Assembly (NCBI GenBank): GCA_008694505.1
Contig: VZDJ01000063.1
Span: 2,616,339-2,680,338, forward strand
Length of the DNA stretch: 64,000 bases
From: Cyanoderma ruficeps
Taxonomy: Eukaryota; Chordata; Aves; Passeriformes; Timaliidae
Reading direction: 5' to 3'
In this document: positions 1 through 12,459 of the stretch, piece after piece
How the letters are laid out: every line of letters begins with the position of its first letter
How positions within the stretch are numbered: position 1 is the stretch's first letter
Position numbers and translations under genes: made by a program
The notes under the pieces: generated by a model
Databases searched by the model: none
What the model saw: the letters and a program-made list of their open reading frames with translations, nothing else
Told to the model about the DNA's origin: nothing

Positions 1-1559
1 AAAGGTGAGGAAAGAGTGTCCTGACCACCCCAGCGCTCGCCAGGAAGGTGAGGAAGGTTTGGATTTGTGGCAAGAAGCTGCTGACCAGGAATCCATCAGC
101 TGCTCTTTGCCGAAATCTTCACAAGGGCGAGATGTTGAGGTCCAGTGTTTTTAATAAGGTTTCTGCAGGAAAACCCACCTGCTCAGCTGAATCCTGGCTA
201 CATCAGGAGTCTCTGCTGTGTTTTCTCTGTCCAGGGTTGCTTTATGTGGGGCTGACAAAGGAGTGAGTTTCTGTTGTGAGACAAAAGCGGGTATGTGAGA
301 GGTTATTATAAGCACATTAGCAGAATGAATTATTTATACATTTATAAGAAATTATCGATCTGTTGGGTCCTAATCATGCAGTTACTCATCAAATGATCTA
401 TTTCTCACACATTAACCCCTTTTCAACCCACTACAAAAGGATCTTGTGCATAAACTCTGACAAGCGGGAGCAGATGTTTTTCCTGGGCGTTGCTTTGGGC
501 CATTGGGATAACCACAGTGGGATCGTGTGAATCCTGCAGGCANAGCTCACTCCGAGTTTGCTGATGGAAACAAGGCTGGAGCCAGCCTCCAGGGACCCCG
601 TGAGGTTTGTGTTGCTTTCAGCAGAATAATGCAATTCCTCATATTTTATTAACCATAATAACACCAGTCTCTAGCCGTCGCTATATCCCCATCCGCGTTT
701 TTTTCCAACTTTCCAATTATTTCGGCTCCTTGCACCTTGCTGACAGAAAACACATTGCAGTGCAGTTTCTTTGGGGCACGGTGAGCCTGGCACTGCATGA
801 AGCAGAGGGGTGGAGGGGAAGGGGTGCCCCCCATTTCCCACAGCCTCCGTGACACCCCAGCAGCCCTCCCCACGGTCCTCTCACACCCCAGCAGAGTCTC
901 CCAGTCCCTGCACGTCCCTCACACCCACCTCAGGCCGTGTTAGAAATTGCAGAAACTGCTGGGGAGATTTATTCTCCATAAAAAATGTGTGACTGTTATG
1001 CCAAGTTGTTGCATTTTTCTGTCTTTGCTTTAATGGGTGCTAAAACTGATTGACTCTCTGGCTTTAGACAACTCCACGGCATATTCGTTGGGGCAGGATT
1101 GATTTTTTTTTTTTGGCCCCCCACTTTTTTAACAGAGCAGCCACCTGACGACTTCAAGTTACGAACTTTGAGCTAAATTATGAACCTTTTAGTTTTGCAT
1201 TACGAGGAGTATCTGAAACCTGATTTGCTACATCAAACCACATTAGTTGTGTTATGTTATTTTCTAAAAACACATTTCGGAGAAATAACTCCAATCTGTG
1301 TTGCATTTTATAGACCAAAATAATTGAATGGCGGCTGTTTGTAATTTTAGCAATCTCTTAACCTTAATCATATTTAATGGCTTTTCTCTTCAGGCTAACA
1401 GGAGGGAAAAAAACATATTTCAGCTCCATCATGGAGCAGCACTACAGTAATGCACTCCCGGCTCCGGCAGGCACTGTAAATTCCTGCTTTCTGAATTGTT
1501 GGTTCAGGACAATCATTCAGCGGGGAATTACTTTCTCCTCTATGAAATAAATGAGATGT
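1..1559. other. gene-free unique sequence, one ambiguous base
   Basis: No coding exon was recognised. Position 543 is N. A poly(T) run lies at about 1,098-1,114. From about 1,150 to 1,560 the sequence is AT-rich and free of recognised repeats, with TAAT-type homeodomain core sites, as often seen in noncoding regulatory DNA. Confidence 0.5.
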
Positions 1560-2000
1560 TAAACTAGTTTTCTGCTTCCTGCGGTAGGAGCAGGGCGGCT
1601 CGCAGACCCGGGGAAGGCGAAAACAAGCACCCGACCCCAGCGGGTCACTGGGGAGCGCGGAAAGGGATCGGGGCAGGGGCAGCTACGGGCACGCCCAGCC
1701 CGAGGGATGGATCGGGTGAAATGCAGGCGGGAACATCGCCGAGCCGGGATGCTGCCCTGCCCTGCCCTGCCCTGCCGGGGCTGACCGCGGGGATGCAGCC
1801 GGGGGGTCGCGGCGCCCCCGACCCCTTCCCCCCGGCTCTGTGCCGGGCTGGGGTCCCCCCGGCTCCCCCTCTGCACCCACCTGTCCGGTCTGGCAGCGCC
1901 GATGGCTCTGCCAGCCCCGGGGCGAGCCCACGCCACGGGAGCCGCCAAAAAATCCCCCCCGTGTCCCGTTCTAAACGGGGACGGCCATTCGCCATCCTCC
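1560..2000. promoter_or_regulatory. orphan GC-rich/CpG block
   Basis: An abrupt rise in GC and CpG content follows an AT-rich flank. It includes a CCCTG pentamer repeat (about 1,751-1,775) and ends before the T13 tract at about 2,021-2,035. No exon or splice structure could be attached to it. It may be a distal CpG island or unmapped promoter. Confidence 0.35.
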
Positions 2001-5000
2001 CAAGGGGTTGAATTTGGGAATTTTTTTTTTTTTTTGCACGGTTTTTACACGGGCGACCGAGTCAGAAACACTTCCGTGGCGTTGCTGATTAAAATTCCAA
2101 TCGCTTTGGTAATTGCGATATGTTTCAGGGAGGAGGGTCGGAACTTCTCCCTGGCAGGTGCCGCTGCCTGGCTGCTGAGGGATCGGCCGGGTACCTGTTG
2201 TACCCAGGGCTGGATCCCTCCCTGTGCCTGCCCCGTGTATTTCTCTTGTTCTGTCGGCTGCTCTGCCGAGAATTACGGTGCCACCGGGAGGAATAAACAA
2301 CCATTAGATCCCGGCGCAGGGAAGGAGGTTAATTCCTCCCCACAGGAGCTCTGATCCTTCGGAACTCTCTCCCATTGTACTCGTGAAAAATGGGTTAGTG
2401 TAATTAGGGATAGCGGCCTGGGCAGCAAAGGAGAGGCATGATGGTGATTAACTCGGTGCATGCAGGAGAGGTCACCTTCTCTCACCCTGCCAGGGAAGGA
2501 AAAAAATCCCTCTTTTTCCAGCCCCCCCACCAGACATGCTGGAACTCTGTGAGTGACAGGGTATTGTCCATAACAATACTCAGAGTTTTGTATGAGATGG
2601 AAACCTTCAAAGACTGAAAGAAATTCCCCCAAATCTCTGGCTTCTATCAGCTGGAATATTGATGCTGTTTTAACAGGGTCCTTTTTATGCCATTTCTACA
2701 GATGGATTTTTTTACAAAACAGTGGTATTTAAAAGGCAGATTCCTCACTTGTGCCCTCCCTGGTTCTGGGTCCCACCAGAGCAAGCTTCTAAAAAGATTC
2801 TTGATATATGATTTGCACTAATGGCTCCTGCAGTCAGTCTGTGCCATGGAGAAGTCAGTGGATCTGTCCTCTCCAACTCTGGCAGATGCCTTGCAGACCA
2901 AGGCTGAGGACTACCTGGGTTCTGGGAGGGATGGAGAGCACCCAAACCAGGTGCCCCAGCTGTGGGACATTCTTTCCTGCTAAAGGTTCTGAGTGCACCA
3001 TGTGAGAGGTTCAGCCAGTGACTGATCTAAGAGATAGCGAGACTTAGGGGAAATAAACCTGAAAGTTCATTTTGCTTTTTCCCCTAAAAGGTCGACAGTT
3101 CTGGAGCTGGCTCACGTGTTTGAAAATCTTCAGCAAAGTCGAGTGTAAAGTTCCTCAACCAAGGAGCCTGCACCCCTTTGTGCTTGGCAACATCTGAGGC
3201 TGGAGGAAAACGATAATTGCCTTTTCATTCTTCTCAGTGGCATCAGGAAACATTAAAATTGAGTTCGGTTGGTCACATGGGAGCGCCATCCATCAGCAGC
3301 ATGGTGTGCTAGAGTTTCTCCCACTGCAGGCAAAAGGCATTATTAAAGAAACTAATCACTAAAAAAAATAGTACAAATAACCCACTCATCTGGCGAGCCT
3401 GATGGCTTTATTTTTGTATTCTCCAGCATAATGAGCACAGCCTGGGCTGCTTGGATCTCTGAGGTGGTGATTGGTTTTAAATGTCTTTGCTAACCACTCC
3501 ACATCGAGCCCATAAATCTGGGTTTGGGTAACTGAGAGCCAGGCTCCCAGCTCCCAGTTAGGATGAGGTGTTAATTAAACACACGCTTAGGAAGATGCAG
3601 AGATGCAATCCTTCAGCCCTTAAACGTGCTGCCATCACTGTTCTGGGTGCCAGATTCTGTCGGTGACCGCCCAAAGCCTTTGATACCATTTCCCACAGGA
3701 TTCTCCCGGAGAAATGGGCTGCTCATGGCTTGGATGGGTGTGCTGTGGGTGTACTGATGGGTGTACTGAGCAGAAATCTGGCTGGGTGGCTGGGCCCCAA
3801 GGATGGTGGGAAATGGAGTTGTAGCCAATATCACCCCGCTTCCCTTAGAAAGCAGAAATACAGCCCTGAATGAAACACAGCCTGTGTTTTCCCCTGTTAA
3901 ATTAAATGATGTCTGAAATGTGTTGTGACCTTGGCCCTTGGGCCGCATTTAACCTCAAGCAGCACAAAAATATGACTTTTTTTTTTTCAATCTACATACC
4001 AGGCTTTCTTCTTCTCAGAAGACAAAATATTAACTCTGTCTGCTTTGAGCAGTTTTGATTCAGTTGGCCCTCTCCCTGAACTGCGAGCTGGAGCTAATGG
4101 ACAGGGATGGAAGTCAGGCACGACTTCCAAACTGTTTTCTTTTAAGCAGCCCATTACACATTAACCTGCAAGACTGTGTTTTAAAGGAGCCTTGTTCATC
4201 ACCTCAGAAAAGTCAAATTAACATAATATCTGGAAAAGAACAATGGGGATAGAAACTGTTAGTCATTGTTGATGGAACAGGTAAGTTTCATGGCATGATC
4301 TGCTGAATATTCATACCATATTGTTTTTGACATTTAAGAACTCAATTATCAGCTGACTAATCAGTCTTTTACAGGACATTATTTTTGTGATGGAAAACGC
4401 AGCGCTGGTGAGCCTCAAGGGAAACACTGCTCAGAGAGATCTTGGATCTTGTTTTATTCTGAAGGCAGGGTTTTTCTTTATTAAATGAATTAATTTAGCC
4501 CTTCTACCAGCAAGAGACTCGGAGACCTCTGGCAGGGTGGGCAGATTTTATCCAGTCCTTCCAGCTCTGTGTGACAGTGGGGCCTGGAAGCATCCTTCCC
4601 ACCAGAGCCAGGGCTGGCCCAGCTGAGATGCTTGGGGGTATTCAGGGAGAGGAGGGGAGCAGCCCCTGGTCTGCTCAGGAGCTCCAGCACAGCAGGGCTC
4701 CCATGTGCCTGGAAACCTCAAAATGAAACGACTGTGTCCGAAAGGGAGAAAGGACTGGGAACAGTCTAAGCCTTAAGAAAGATACCCAAATCTTGTCCTT
4801 TCCCTTTCTTTCTCTCTTTTTTTTTTGGAAGGTATTTTGGAAATCTAGTGATAATCTTTGTGTAATTTACCTCTTGCATTGAACAGCTCAGGGACCAGCT
4901 TTCCACTTGATAGATTATTTTGACATATTTACTCATAGCTTTGTCTGTCTCAGCAGCATCCCCATAAAAACCTCAAACTTTAAATTAATACGTGGGGACT

Positions 5001-8000
5001 GGGATTTTTTTTTTCTTGCCTGCAGTTGAACAGTCTCTTAACGCGCTCCCCTCTGTCTGGCTTTTAGTTATGTTTAGGTCTAAAAGTGTAACTACAAGAA
5101 AGCCCTGAGTGCATTTTGTCGGAGAGCAAAATGGAGATTTTCGCCGAGGGTTTGGTGCTGGGGAGCTGCCCTCGGCCATCCCGGTGACCGCGGTGTCAGC
5201 AGCGCTGCCCCTCTGCCCAGCACCGGGCACAAAGCAGGCCAGGGGGACTCGGACAATTCCCCACAGGTTCAGTCTGATCTGCGGAAGAAAGCAAGCACAT
5301 TATTTCACCTTTGTGGGACGCGACAGTTATTAATAACCCCATTAAGAGCGGTGCCACTCGGCTCTGTTTAGGCAGGCGACGCTGGAATGATTGCTGGGAA
5401 GCGGGAGGGCTCCCCCGACTTCCCGAGTTAACAAGATGTTGTGTTGCTGAACACTGTTTTTCTGTTTCGGTAACGAGCTGTGCTCGGGGTGTTGCGGGTC
5501 AGATCAATAGGAGCGCTGGCCCCCTCCATCACCCCCGCAGAGAGCGGAGAAGGACAGCACTGAAGGATTTCTTACCAGTTTTTAAAACAAATGTTTTCTT
5601 TTGCACTCATGTTTATCACAAGCTTCAGAGGGGGTTTTGTGGTTTGTTTTTTTTCTTTTGCAGAGAAGCTGCAGAGGCAGCCTGGCTCACTGGAGAGGGC
5701 GGGGGTGACATTGGTGCTGGGGTCCCCCTGGCAGGCAGCTCTGCTCTGGGGGGCTCTGGGCAGCTGGGCTGTCACTGTGCTGGACCCACACTGCCAGTGG
5801 CACCACATCAGGGAGTTTGGGCTGGTTTTGTGCAGGCTTGCAGAGGGCTGCAGGGATGCTCAGAGCTCAGTCAGCTCTGGGGTTGCTCGTGGTGCCACAG
5901 ATGCCCCCAGCTCATGGTCAGGGTCGTGGGGGCTGCTGCACACCCACACAGGAGCTGCTGCTCATGGGCTGCGTGGACAGAGGTGACACATCAACGTAAA
6001 ACTCAGAGAAAGAGCCAGAAGCAGCTGGGAGGCCTCAGCAGCTCCTCCACAACTTCTGCAGGTCTGCACTTCTGTGCAGTGGGTGACACTAGGCACATTT
6101 AGGGTTGCAGCCGGGGCGGAGCAGGGGTTAGTGGCTGTTGGGCAAGGATGTGGGGCACAGCGGCCTCTCATTAAGAGCTTGGCAGGAGTTGGTGCTCGCT
6201 GCTTTTCTTTCAAAGGAAGAAAAAAACAGAGCATTGCATCTTGGGGGTTTTGTTTGGGAGGACAATACGAGGAATTGTAATTCTTTTTAAAGCCGGTGTT
6301 ATATCTGCATCCATGTAGATGTGCACCCGCTCCTTTATCTCACAGGGGGATAATGATGCCTGGTTCCACACAACTTGAATAATTCATTGGCATAAACACT
6401 CAGTGCCCAGTGTGCAACGGCCTTCTCTGTGCAATGGAAACAATCCCAGGAAAATATTAAGGAATAATTACATATCTTGGGTCACTGGGTGGTTTTAGGG
6501 TTCAGTTCAGAGGGCAGTGACCTGTTGATGTGACGGGGTTGGCAGCAGTGGCTGGGGCTGCAGTGCTGGCTCTGCCCCTCTGTCCCATGAGCAGGATCAC
6601 CCTTTCTATCATCTGGGACTCGGTTTCCCACTTTCTGTTCATTTTTTGGTGTTTGTGCAGCCACTGAGTGATCTCCAGTGTGCCCAGAAAGCAGGTGCAG
6701 GACAGGTAACTGGGGCAGGTGCTCCAGCCAGTTGTGCTCTGTGCCACGCCATGGGATTTGGGTCTCATTTCACCTCTATCAGATAACTTTTCAAAACAAG
6801 CCTGCATTTTATTTCCTGTAAGCAGAGCACCGCTCAAGTCCGGCTCTCTTTTCTCTTTGCAGAGAAGAAAATTGGCACATTTCCCCCTGCAAATACATTT
6901 ATTGTGCAGTAAGGGATCAAAACACCATTTAATCCTGAAGATTAAAACCTTATGTTGTTGGGGGATTCCTACGTGGAGCACTTATTTCCTTTACACTTGT
7001 TTTCTTTCTTTCCTGATGGATACAGCTGTCTGTTCTCTTGTCACCAGCCAGACCCCTCATAGCTGTGCCAGGGCTATTACTCCATCACGTTGCCACTCTG
7101 CAGAAAGCAGGTATTAAGCAAAACGGCATCCTCAGAAGCAGAAACCGCTATTGTTAGCAAAACAATACCTGCAAAACAATTTCCTCCCAACTGAAGCCTC
7201 GTTGCTCCCGGCAGCTGGATGGGAGGGGTGATTTGTGAACTGTGATTTGTCACACTGGTGCTGCTCCTGACCCCAGAGCAGCGCCTCTTCCTGCAGGCGG
7301 GCAGAGGCAGGTGGAGGAGCTCCATCCCTTGCAGAGATGCTCTCACGCAGGATGTTTTCCCCCACTACGGGCACTTTAGAGGTCACTTTGCTGCTGTCCA
7401 GAATTTATCTGAAATCAGTCGCAAAGTACTGGCTGGCATCCCCTACTTGCCCCTGAACGTTTCTGTGCATAGAATTTGGGCAGGGAAAAAGGAAAGACAG
7501 TCGGTGGAATGGGGTGGGGGGGGCAAGGTGGGGTTTGCTGGGGAATATTTTCCTGACTGCAGCAGCAAAGGGCGCTGAGGCTCCCAGTAAACAAACCCAG
7601 GTTCCTGCGGTGGCAGAACGCCAGACCTGGAGATTCACTGCTCGTTTTTTCAACAACAACAATTAGCTTCTTCAGCTAATGAGGGGTTTCATAAGCAACC
7701 ATGAATAATAGTGCTTAGGGACTCCTGGCAAAAATCGGTGTTTTGACTCAGCCAGCCACCCTGCAATCCAAGCGGAGGCTCCTCGCAGTTTCCTCCCCGA
7801 TCCGCTCCGGGCAGACGGGCGGGCAGGGGGAGCGGCGCCCTGGGGCCGGCAGGGTTTGGGTGGGTTTGTTACCAGCATCTCCAAAGGGTCCCTGGAGGAA
7901 GCAACGATCCAGTTCTGCAGGGGCAGTCGGGGCTATCGGAATACGATGGCGGCACCGGGAGACGCGGAGACTCCTTGACTGCATCGATGGGAAGGGGAGG

Positions 8001-10874
8001 GACGTCAATTCTATCCCTTTGAATTAATGAACTAGGGTCTGAAACTTGCAGCCTGGTTAAAAGCGGTATGGATTTCGCCCACTTGCTGCTCGAAGAGGAT
8101 CTCTGTGCCCCCTGTGTGCTCTCCCCGAGCTCACTGCAGCCCTGTTCCCTCGGCATCCCTCCCTGTGCCTGGCAGGGCCAGGCTCCCTGCAGGCTGCTGC
8201 TCTGAGGGGAGGCTCAGCAATCTTCCCCGGCGTTGCCAAGAGGTGAAGGCCAAGGAAAGTGTCTTCCTCTGAGCTGCCCCTTTCCCCGGTGTGCTGGAGC
8301 CCCTCTGACCGCCCCACCTGGCCCGGCAGGCTCAGAGCACAGCCAAGCTCTGCCCGCCCTGCAGGGTAACCGGGGGACATTCCCGCAGGGAAGGGCTGCC
8401 CACACAGGCTGGACACACGGCCCAACTCTTGCTGAAGCGTTGCCATTGCCAGCTCTAATCTTCAGCCTCTTCCTAAGCGTGAGGCAGCCTCAGCTTTCCA
8501 ATTTTAATTTTATTCATACAGCTGCTATTACTCCATCTGGATCATGTGGGATGAATACTAATGGCCCTCTGGATTGTTTTAAGTGCAGATCTGAACCAGA
8601 TACTTGCCTTCATTTTGTCAGGAGCTGTAGCATCACACTGAGATTTGCGGAGTTTCCTCCTAATGGGTCCCTCCTGGTGCCAGCGTCAGATCCTGGTGTT
8701 TGTGTGTGTGAGGGCAGAGGAAACCTGCCAACGCCACAGAAAGGGAGACGTGGGCCACCTTCTCTCTAGACTGGAATATATATTCATTTTATATGCACAT
8801 ATATATAGATAGATAGATATATAAATAAAATACATGTAGGTTGCCCTAGCTGAGGATGCCCCAGGGAACTTCTCACCCTCCAGTGAGGTCCTGGCTCTCC
8901 CCACGGGGCGCAGGAGCTCCCCTGCCCCATCTGTCATTATGCTGCTCGAGAGGATGCCCCCAGGTCTGCTCTGAGGGCACTCCAACCTTCCGCCGCATCC
9001 GAGGTGGGAATTATTCCATTTAGCAAAGAGGATTAATGTTTCATAACAAAGGCTAATTTATTCAATTGTATGCAAAAAAGGTAGCAGTAATGCACGTACG
9101 AAGCTGGCTTTGTTTCTGGCTATTGTACTGGAAGTTTAAATCCTGTGAAAACATTGGTAACGCCGTTGTGCACCTCTGGGGAGAACTTGACCGGCCCCAG
9201 CTGGATTGGATTGCCTTCATTAACTGCACTTGACTCTGACACGGGGGGCACCTGGCAGGGTTTCAGGGTGCACAGCCTGCTCTGGAGCAGATGGCGAAGC
9301 GCCGATCCCACAGAGAGCACCACAACCTCCCGCCCCATCCCACAAGGGATCTTTGAGGTCAGCCGTGGGGAGCTGCTTCTTCTGGCAGCCCCACTGCCCA
9401 GCAGCTGCTGTGCACATCGCAGCTCCTGGCTGGATTTCCTCTTGCATCCCTGCGGAAGGAAGGCTGGAGTGCAAGATGGGACCCTGACCCACAGGGTGGC
9501 CGAGTCCAAACTGTCCACATTCATCTGGGGCAGTAGCAGCTGTGTTACTGTAACTGTCATGGGCTTGGAAAGTCAGTATGGGGAAATTTAGGAACATGTA
9601 GGAAAACTTAAAATTGTCCACTGGATGAAACTATGGAAAAAAGCAGACAGACTCTTGGGAAACAAAAACCATCTTGTACTTGAAAGCTTTCCTTTACCCC
9701 AACCATCTCAGTGCTCCTGGTTGCCCAGCACCTACAGCCAGGCTCCAACAGAGTGACAGAGCAGGAGGCCCTGAACAAACAAAGTTGATTATTGTTGTTT
9801 ATCTAGACCAAAAAGAATGCAATGAACCCAGTCCCTGTCCCTCTGCAGAGGCCACATGGGTCCCAACTCCTGTTGGGGACGATTCCGCATGGCACTGATG
9901 GCATCACACGTCCCTGCAGCACCTCAGGAGGTATTTATAGCATTTCCAGATCTTTTGTGTGGCATGAACTCTTGAAATAAGCAACCAGTAAGAGCTTTTA
10001 CCTTCCAGGGAGACTATAAAGCCTCCATATCTGCATTGATCCAGCCCTGGGGATTTGCATTAATTACTTCTTATTCCGGTGACTTTCAGCTCCGGATTGA
10101 GTCGCTGTGAAGGCACCTGCAGCACACACAGTCCTGACACCGACCTCGTATCTCCTGTCACACCAACAGAGGGGCAGCACGCTGGGACAGGGGACATCCA
10201 GTGTTTCAGACCGAGGCAGCAAATCCTCCAGCGCTGTCACATCACCACACTCACAGCAGGTCAGTAATCTGAACTACAGCAAGAGAATCAGGAGGTTGCT
10301 CCTGACAGAAGATAAGGTTTAAATAAAAGAAGTCACTGTGCCATGTTGCTGGCTGCTGTTTTGGCCAAAGACAAAACAGAGGTGTGAATGGACTTTTGTT
10401 TCCTTCTCCTCCTCACCTGCCAATTCTGTTTTCACCAAAAGATTCTCCCTTGGGCCAAAGACTAAACTGGCAAAGTTGCATTTATAGGGAATTTCTAAGA
10501 AAGGATTTATGAGGAAAACCTCGAAAGTCCTTTTGCTGAAGGGACAAGAGGGCTCCTTCCCCACTGGGTTCCAGCCTGTGGCTTCCCAGGGAGTCCTGCT
10601 CCTGCTGCCCCGGCAAGCAGGGCTCCAGCTTAGGTCATTTCTTGTGTTCCAAACCCTGTCTCTCTGCCGAGCTCTCCAAGAGCTGCTGCTCATCTGCCTC
10701 TCTGCAGGGCTGTGTGGGACCGTGGCTCTTCACATTGTTTCTGGAGGAAGGGCTCTGTGGGGACACAGCTCTCATCGCTGCTTTGCTGGCCGTGGCATCA
10801 AAGAGAATAGCAGATAAATTGTGGCTGGAGATGATGAAGGAGAGTGAGCCTCTGGGATTTGCTCTGCTCCAGGA
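2001..10874. other. gene-free flank, mostly unique sequence
   Basis: Frames of 60-260 codons occur, but all lack family resemblance and splice structure and sit in GC-biased DNA. Contents noted: mixed CpG/AT block at 5,250-5,560, GC-rich stretch at 7,740-7,970, AT-rich block at 8,490-8,640 that looks constrained, and the microsatellite near 8.8 kb. No RNA gene was recognised. Confidence 0.5.
8775..8835. repeat. AT-rich microsatellite with ATAG units
   Basis: This is a simple-sequence tract of alternating AT followed by GATAGATAGATA and an AT/AAATAA tail. Likely polymorphic in length. Confidence 0.8.
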
Positions 10875-11065
10875 CTGTGCCACGCAGTCATTAATGATCT
10901 AGAGAAGCAATAAGCTGTGAAGGAAGGGAATTTGCGGTGACACACAGCTGTGTCAAGTAGGCAAGTTTAAAGAAGCTGGAGGAATTTTAAGGACATGCAC
11001 CAGCAGCTGCTGGGCGAGTGCCTGGCTGGGAGATGGTGTTTGCTTTGCCCAACACAAAATGGTGA
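10875..11065 (+). mobile_element. old CR1-related ORF2 fragment
   Basis: GTCATTAATGATCTAGAGAA at 10885-10904, AATTTGCGGTGACACACAGCTG, and a downstream stretch resembling a GCTGGGCGAGTGCC/ACAAAATGG spacing follow the reverse-transcriptase C-terminal part of old CR1 elements (FINDLE...KFADDT region at protein level). Many substitutions and gaps mark it as ancient. Its extent is uncertain, and it may begin near 10,660. Confidence 0.55.
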
Positions 11066-12195
11066 ACAGACACTGAAATCACCTGAGGTGTTGGCACGAA
11101 TGTCTGTGCCCTGATTAGCCCTGCCAGCTCAGAAAGCTGATACACAGAGGAAACCCTGCGCCCACCGCCTGAAAGCCAAGAAATACAGTTCCCTCCAAAG
11201 CGTACAGCATCGAAAACCCAGCCCTGGAAATGGGAGGTTTTAATGCTCACCTGAGCATTAGTGTTTTGTTCCGAGACACCTCAGAGAAGATACAGGAGAA
11301 ATAAAAATTATAGCAGTGCTTTTCTGAATGAGATGAAACTCCCTGCAGTAAGTTATTGGGGATTCCAAAGTACTTAGCAGAGATCACATGAGAATATTGG
11401 GGTGGTCTGGCCCCCAAGCAGGCTCCTCACAAACCAAAGGCTCGGCCCTGCTGATGGCATCTCAGGGCAGGGGGCGGCAAGGAGTGACAATTCTCCAAGC
11501 CCAGCACTGTTCTACTTTTTTCCCCCTTAACAACTGAAGTGATTAGAGTGAAACTTTGACTTGATGAGCGATCGTTGTCACGATGGCAGCTGAGTGTAGC
11601 CCCTTCATTTTCTTGGTTTGTCTTTAAAAGAACATTGGCAGCATTTCATCCTGATTTAATGCTCAAGCTCTCTGTTCCATATTCATTTCTCTCTCCCTTC
11701 TTCCCCTCCCTCATGCTTAAAAGAATCAAATTATTGTTTTATTTTTGTTCTCGTGTACAAAGCAGGGACTTGTGAGGTGGCTGTTCCTCTCGGTACATGT
11801 CACCCGTGGGACACCGGGTGTGCTTCGTCACGGAGGGAACAGGGACAAAGCTGCAGCAAGCCCTAATTACAGGATAATGTGCAAAAGCAGCTCCATATTT
11901 CTTTCCCCTAGGTTCCAGCTCAGTGGAGTCCTTTACTCCTCGAGCTCTGATGCGTTGGAAGCTTATTCAGCATTATTTCTGTTAATTAGTGGCATTAGAG
12001 CAGTTTCAGGAAATCCTGGATGAGCTCAGAGCTGTTGCTGTTGTACACTTTATTGCCACCTTTCTTCCTCCCGGGGCTCCAGCCCAGGGCTGTTGCTCTG
12101 GAGGCAGAAAACACGAGAGAGCCCCGACCCACAGAGTCCCCAGGCTGGAGAGGGCAGGGCCGAGCAGTGAGGGGAGGGCAGCCCAAAGCACGGGC
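11066..12195. other. gene-free sequence between old CR1 and minisatellite
   Basis: I see no coding exon or RNA gene. AT-rich unique DNA dominates 11,280-11,760. Confidence 0.45.
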
Positions 12196-12459
12196 ACCAA
12201 TGTGCACGTTGTCTGTGCCACCCGTGTCACCAACGTGCACGTTGTCTGTGCCACTCGTGTCACCAATGTACACATTGTCTCTGCCACCCGTGTCACCAAT
12301 GTGCATGTTGTCTGTGCCACCTGTGTCACCAACGTGCACATTGTCTCTGCCACCCGTGTCACCAATGTGCACGTTGTCTGTGCCACGCAGGCACCAATGT
12401 GCACGTCATCTGTGCCACCTGTGCCACCGCTGATGCAAATCCTCTGTGCCACCCATGTC
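12196..12459. repeat. 33-bp minisatellite, about 8 copies
   Basis: Tandem units start at 12196, 12229, 12262, 12295, 12328, 12361, 12393 and 12426. The unit reads ACCAATGTGCACGTTGTCTG followed by TGCCACCCGTGTC. The first five are exactly 33 bp, the sixth is 32 bp and the last is about 34 bp and diverged. Copies 3 and 5 share CATTGTCTCTGCC, suggesting a higher-order 66-bp duplication. Since 33 is a multiple of three, the array creates long open frames on both strands that are not genes. Confidence 0.95.

Noticed and set aside
5311..6102. 263-codon plus-strand open frame
   Set aside because: No family resemblance; Trp/Cys/Gly-rich translation typical of GC-rich noncoding DNA.
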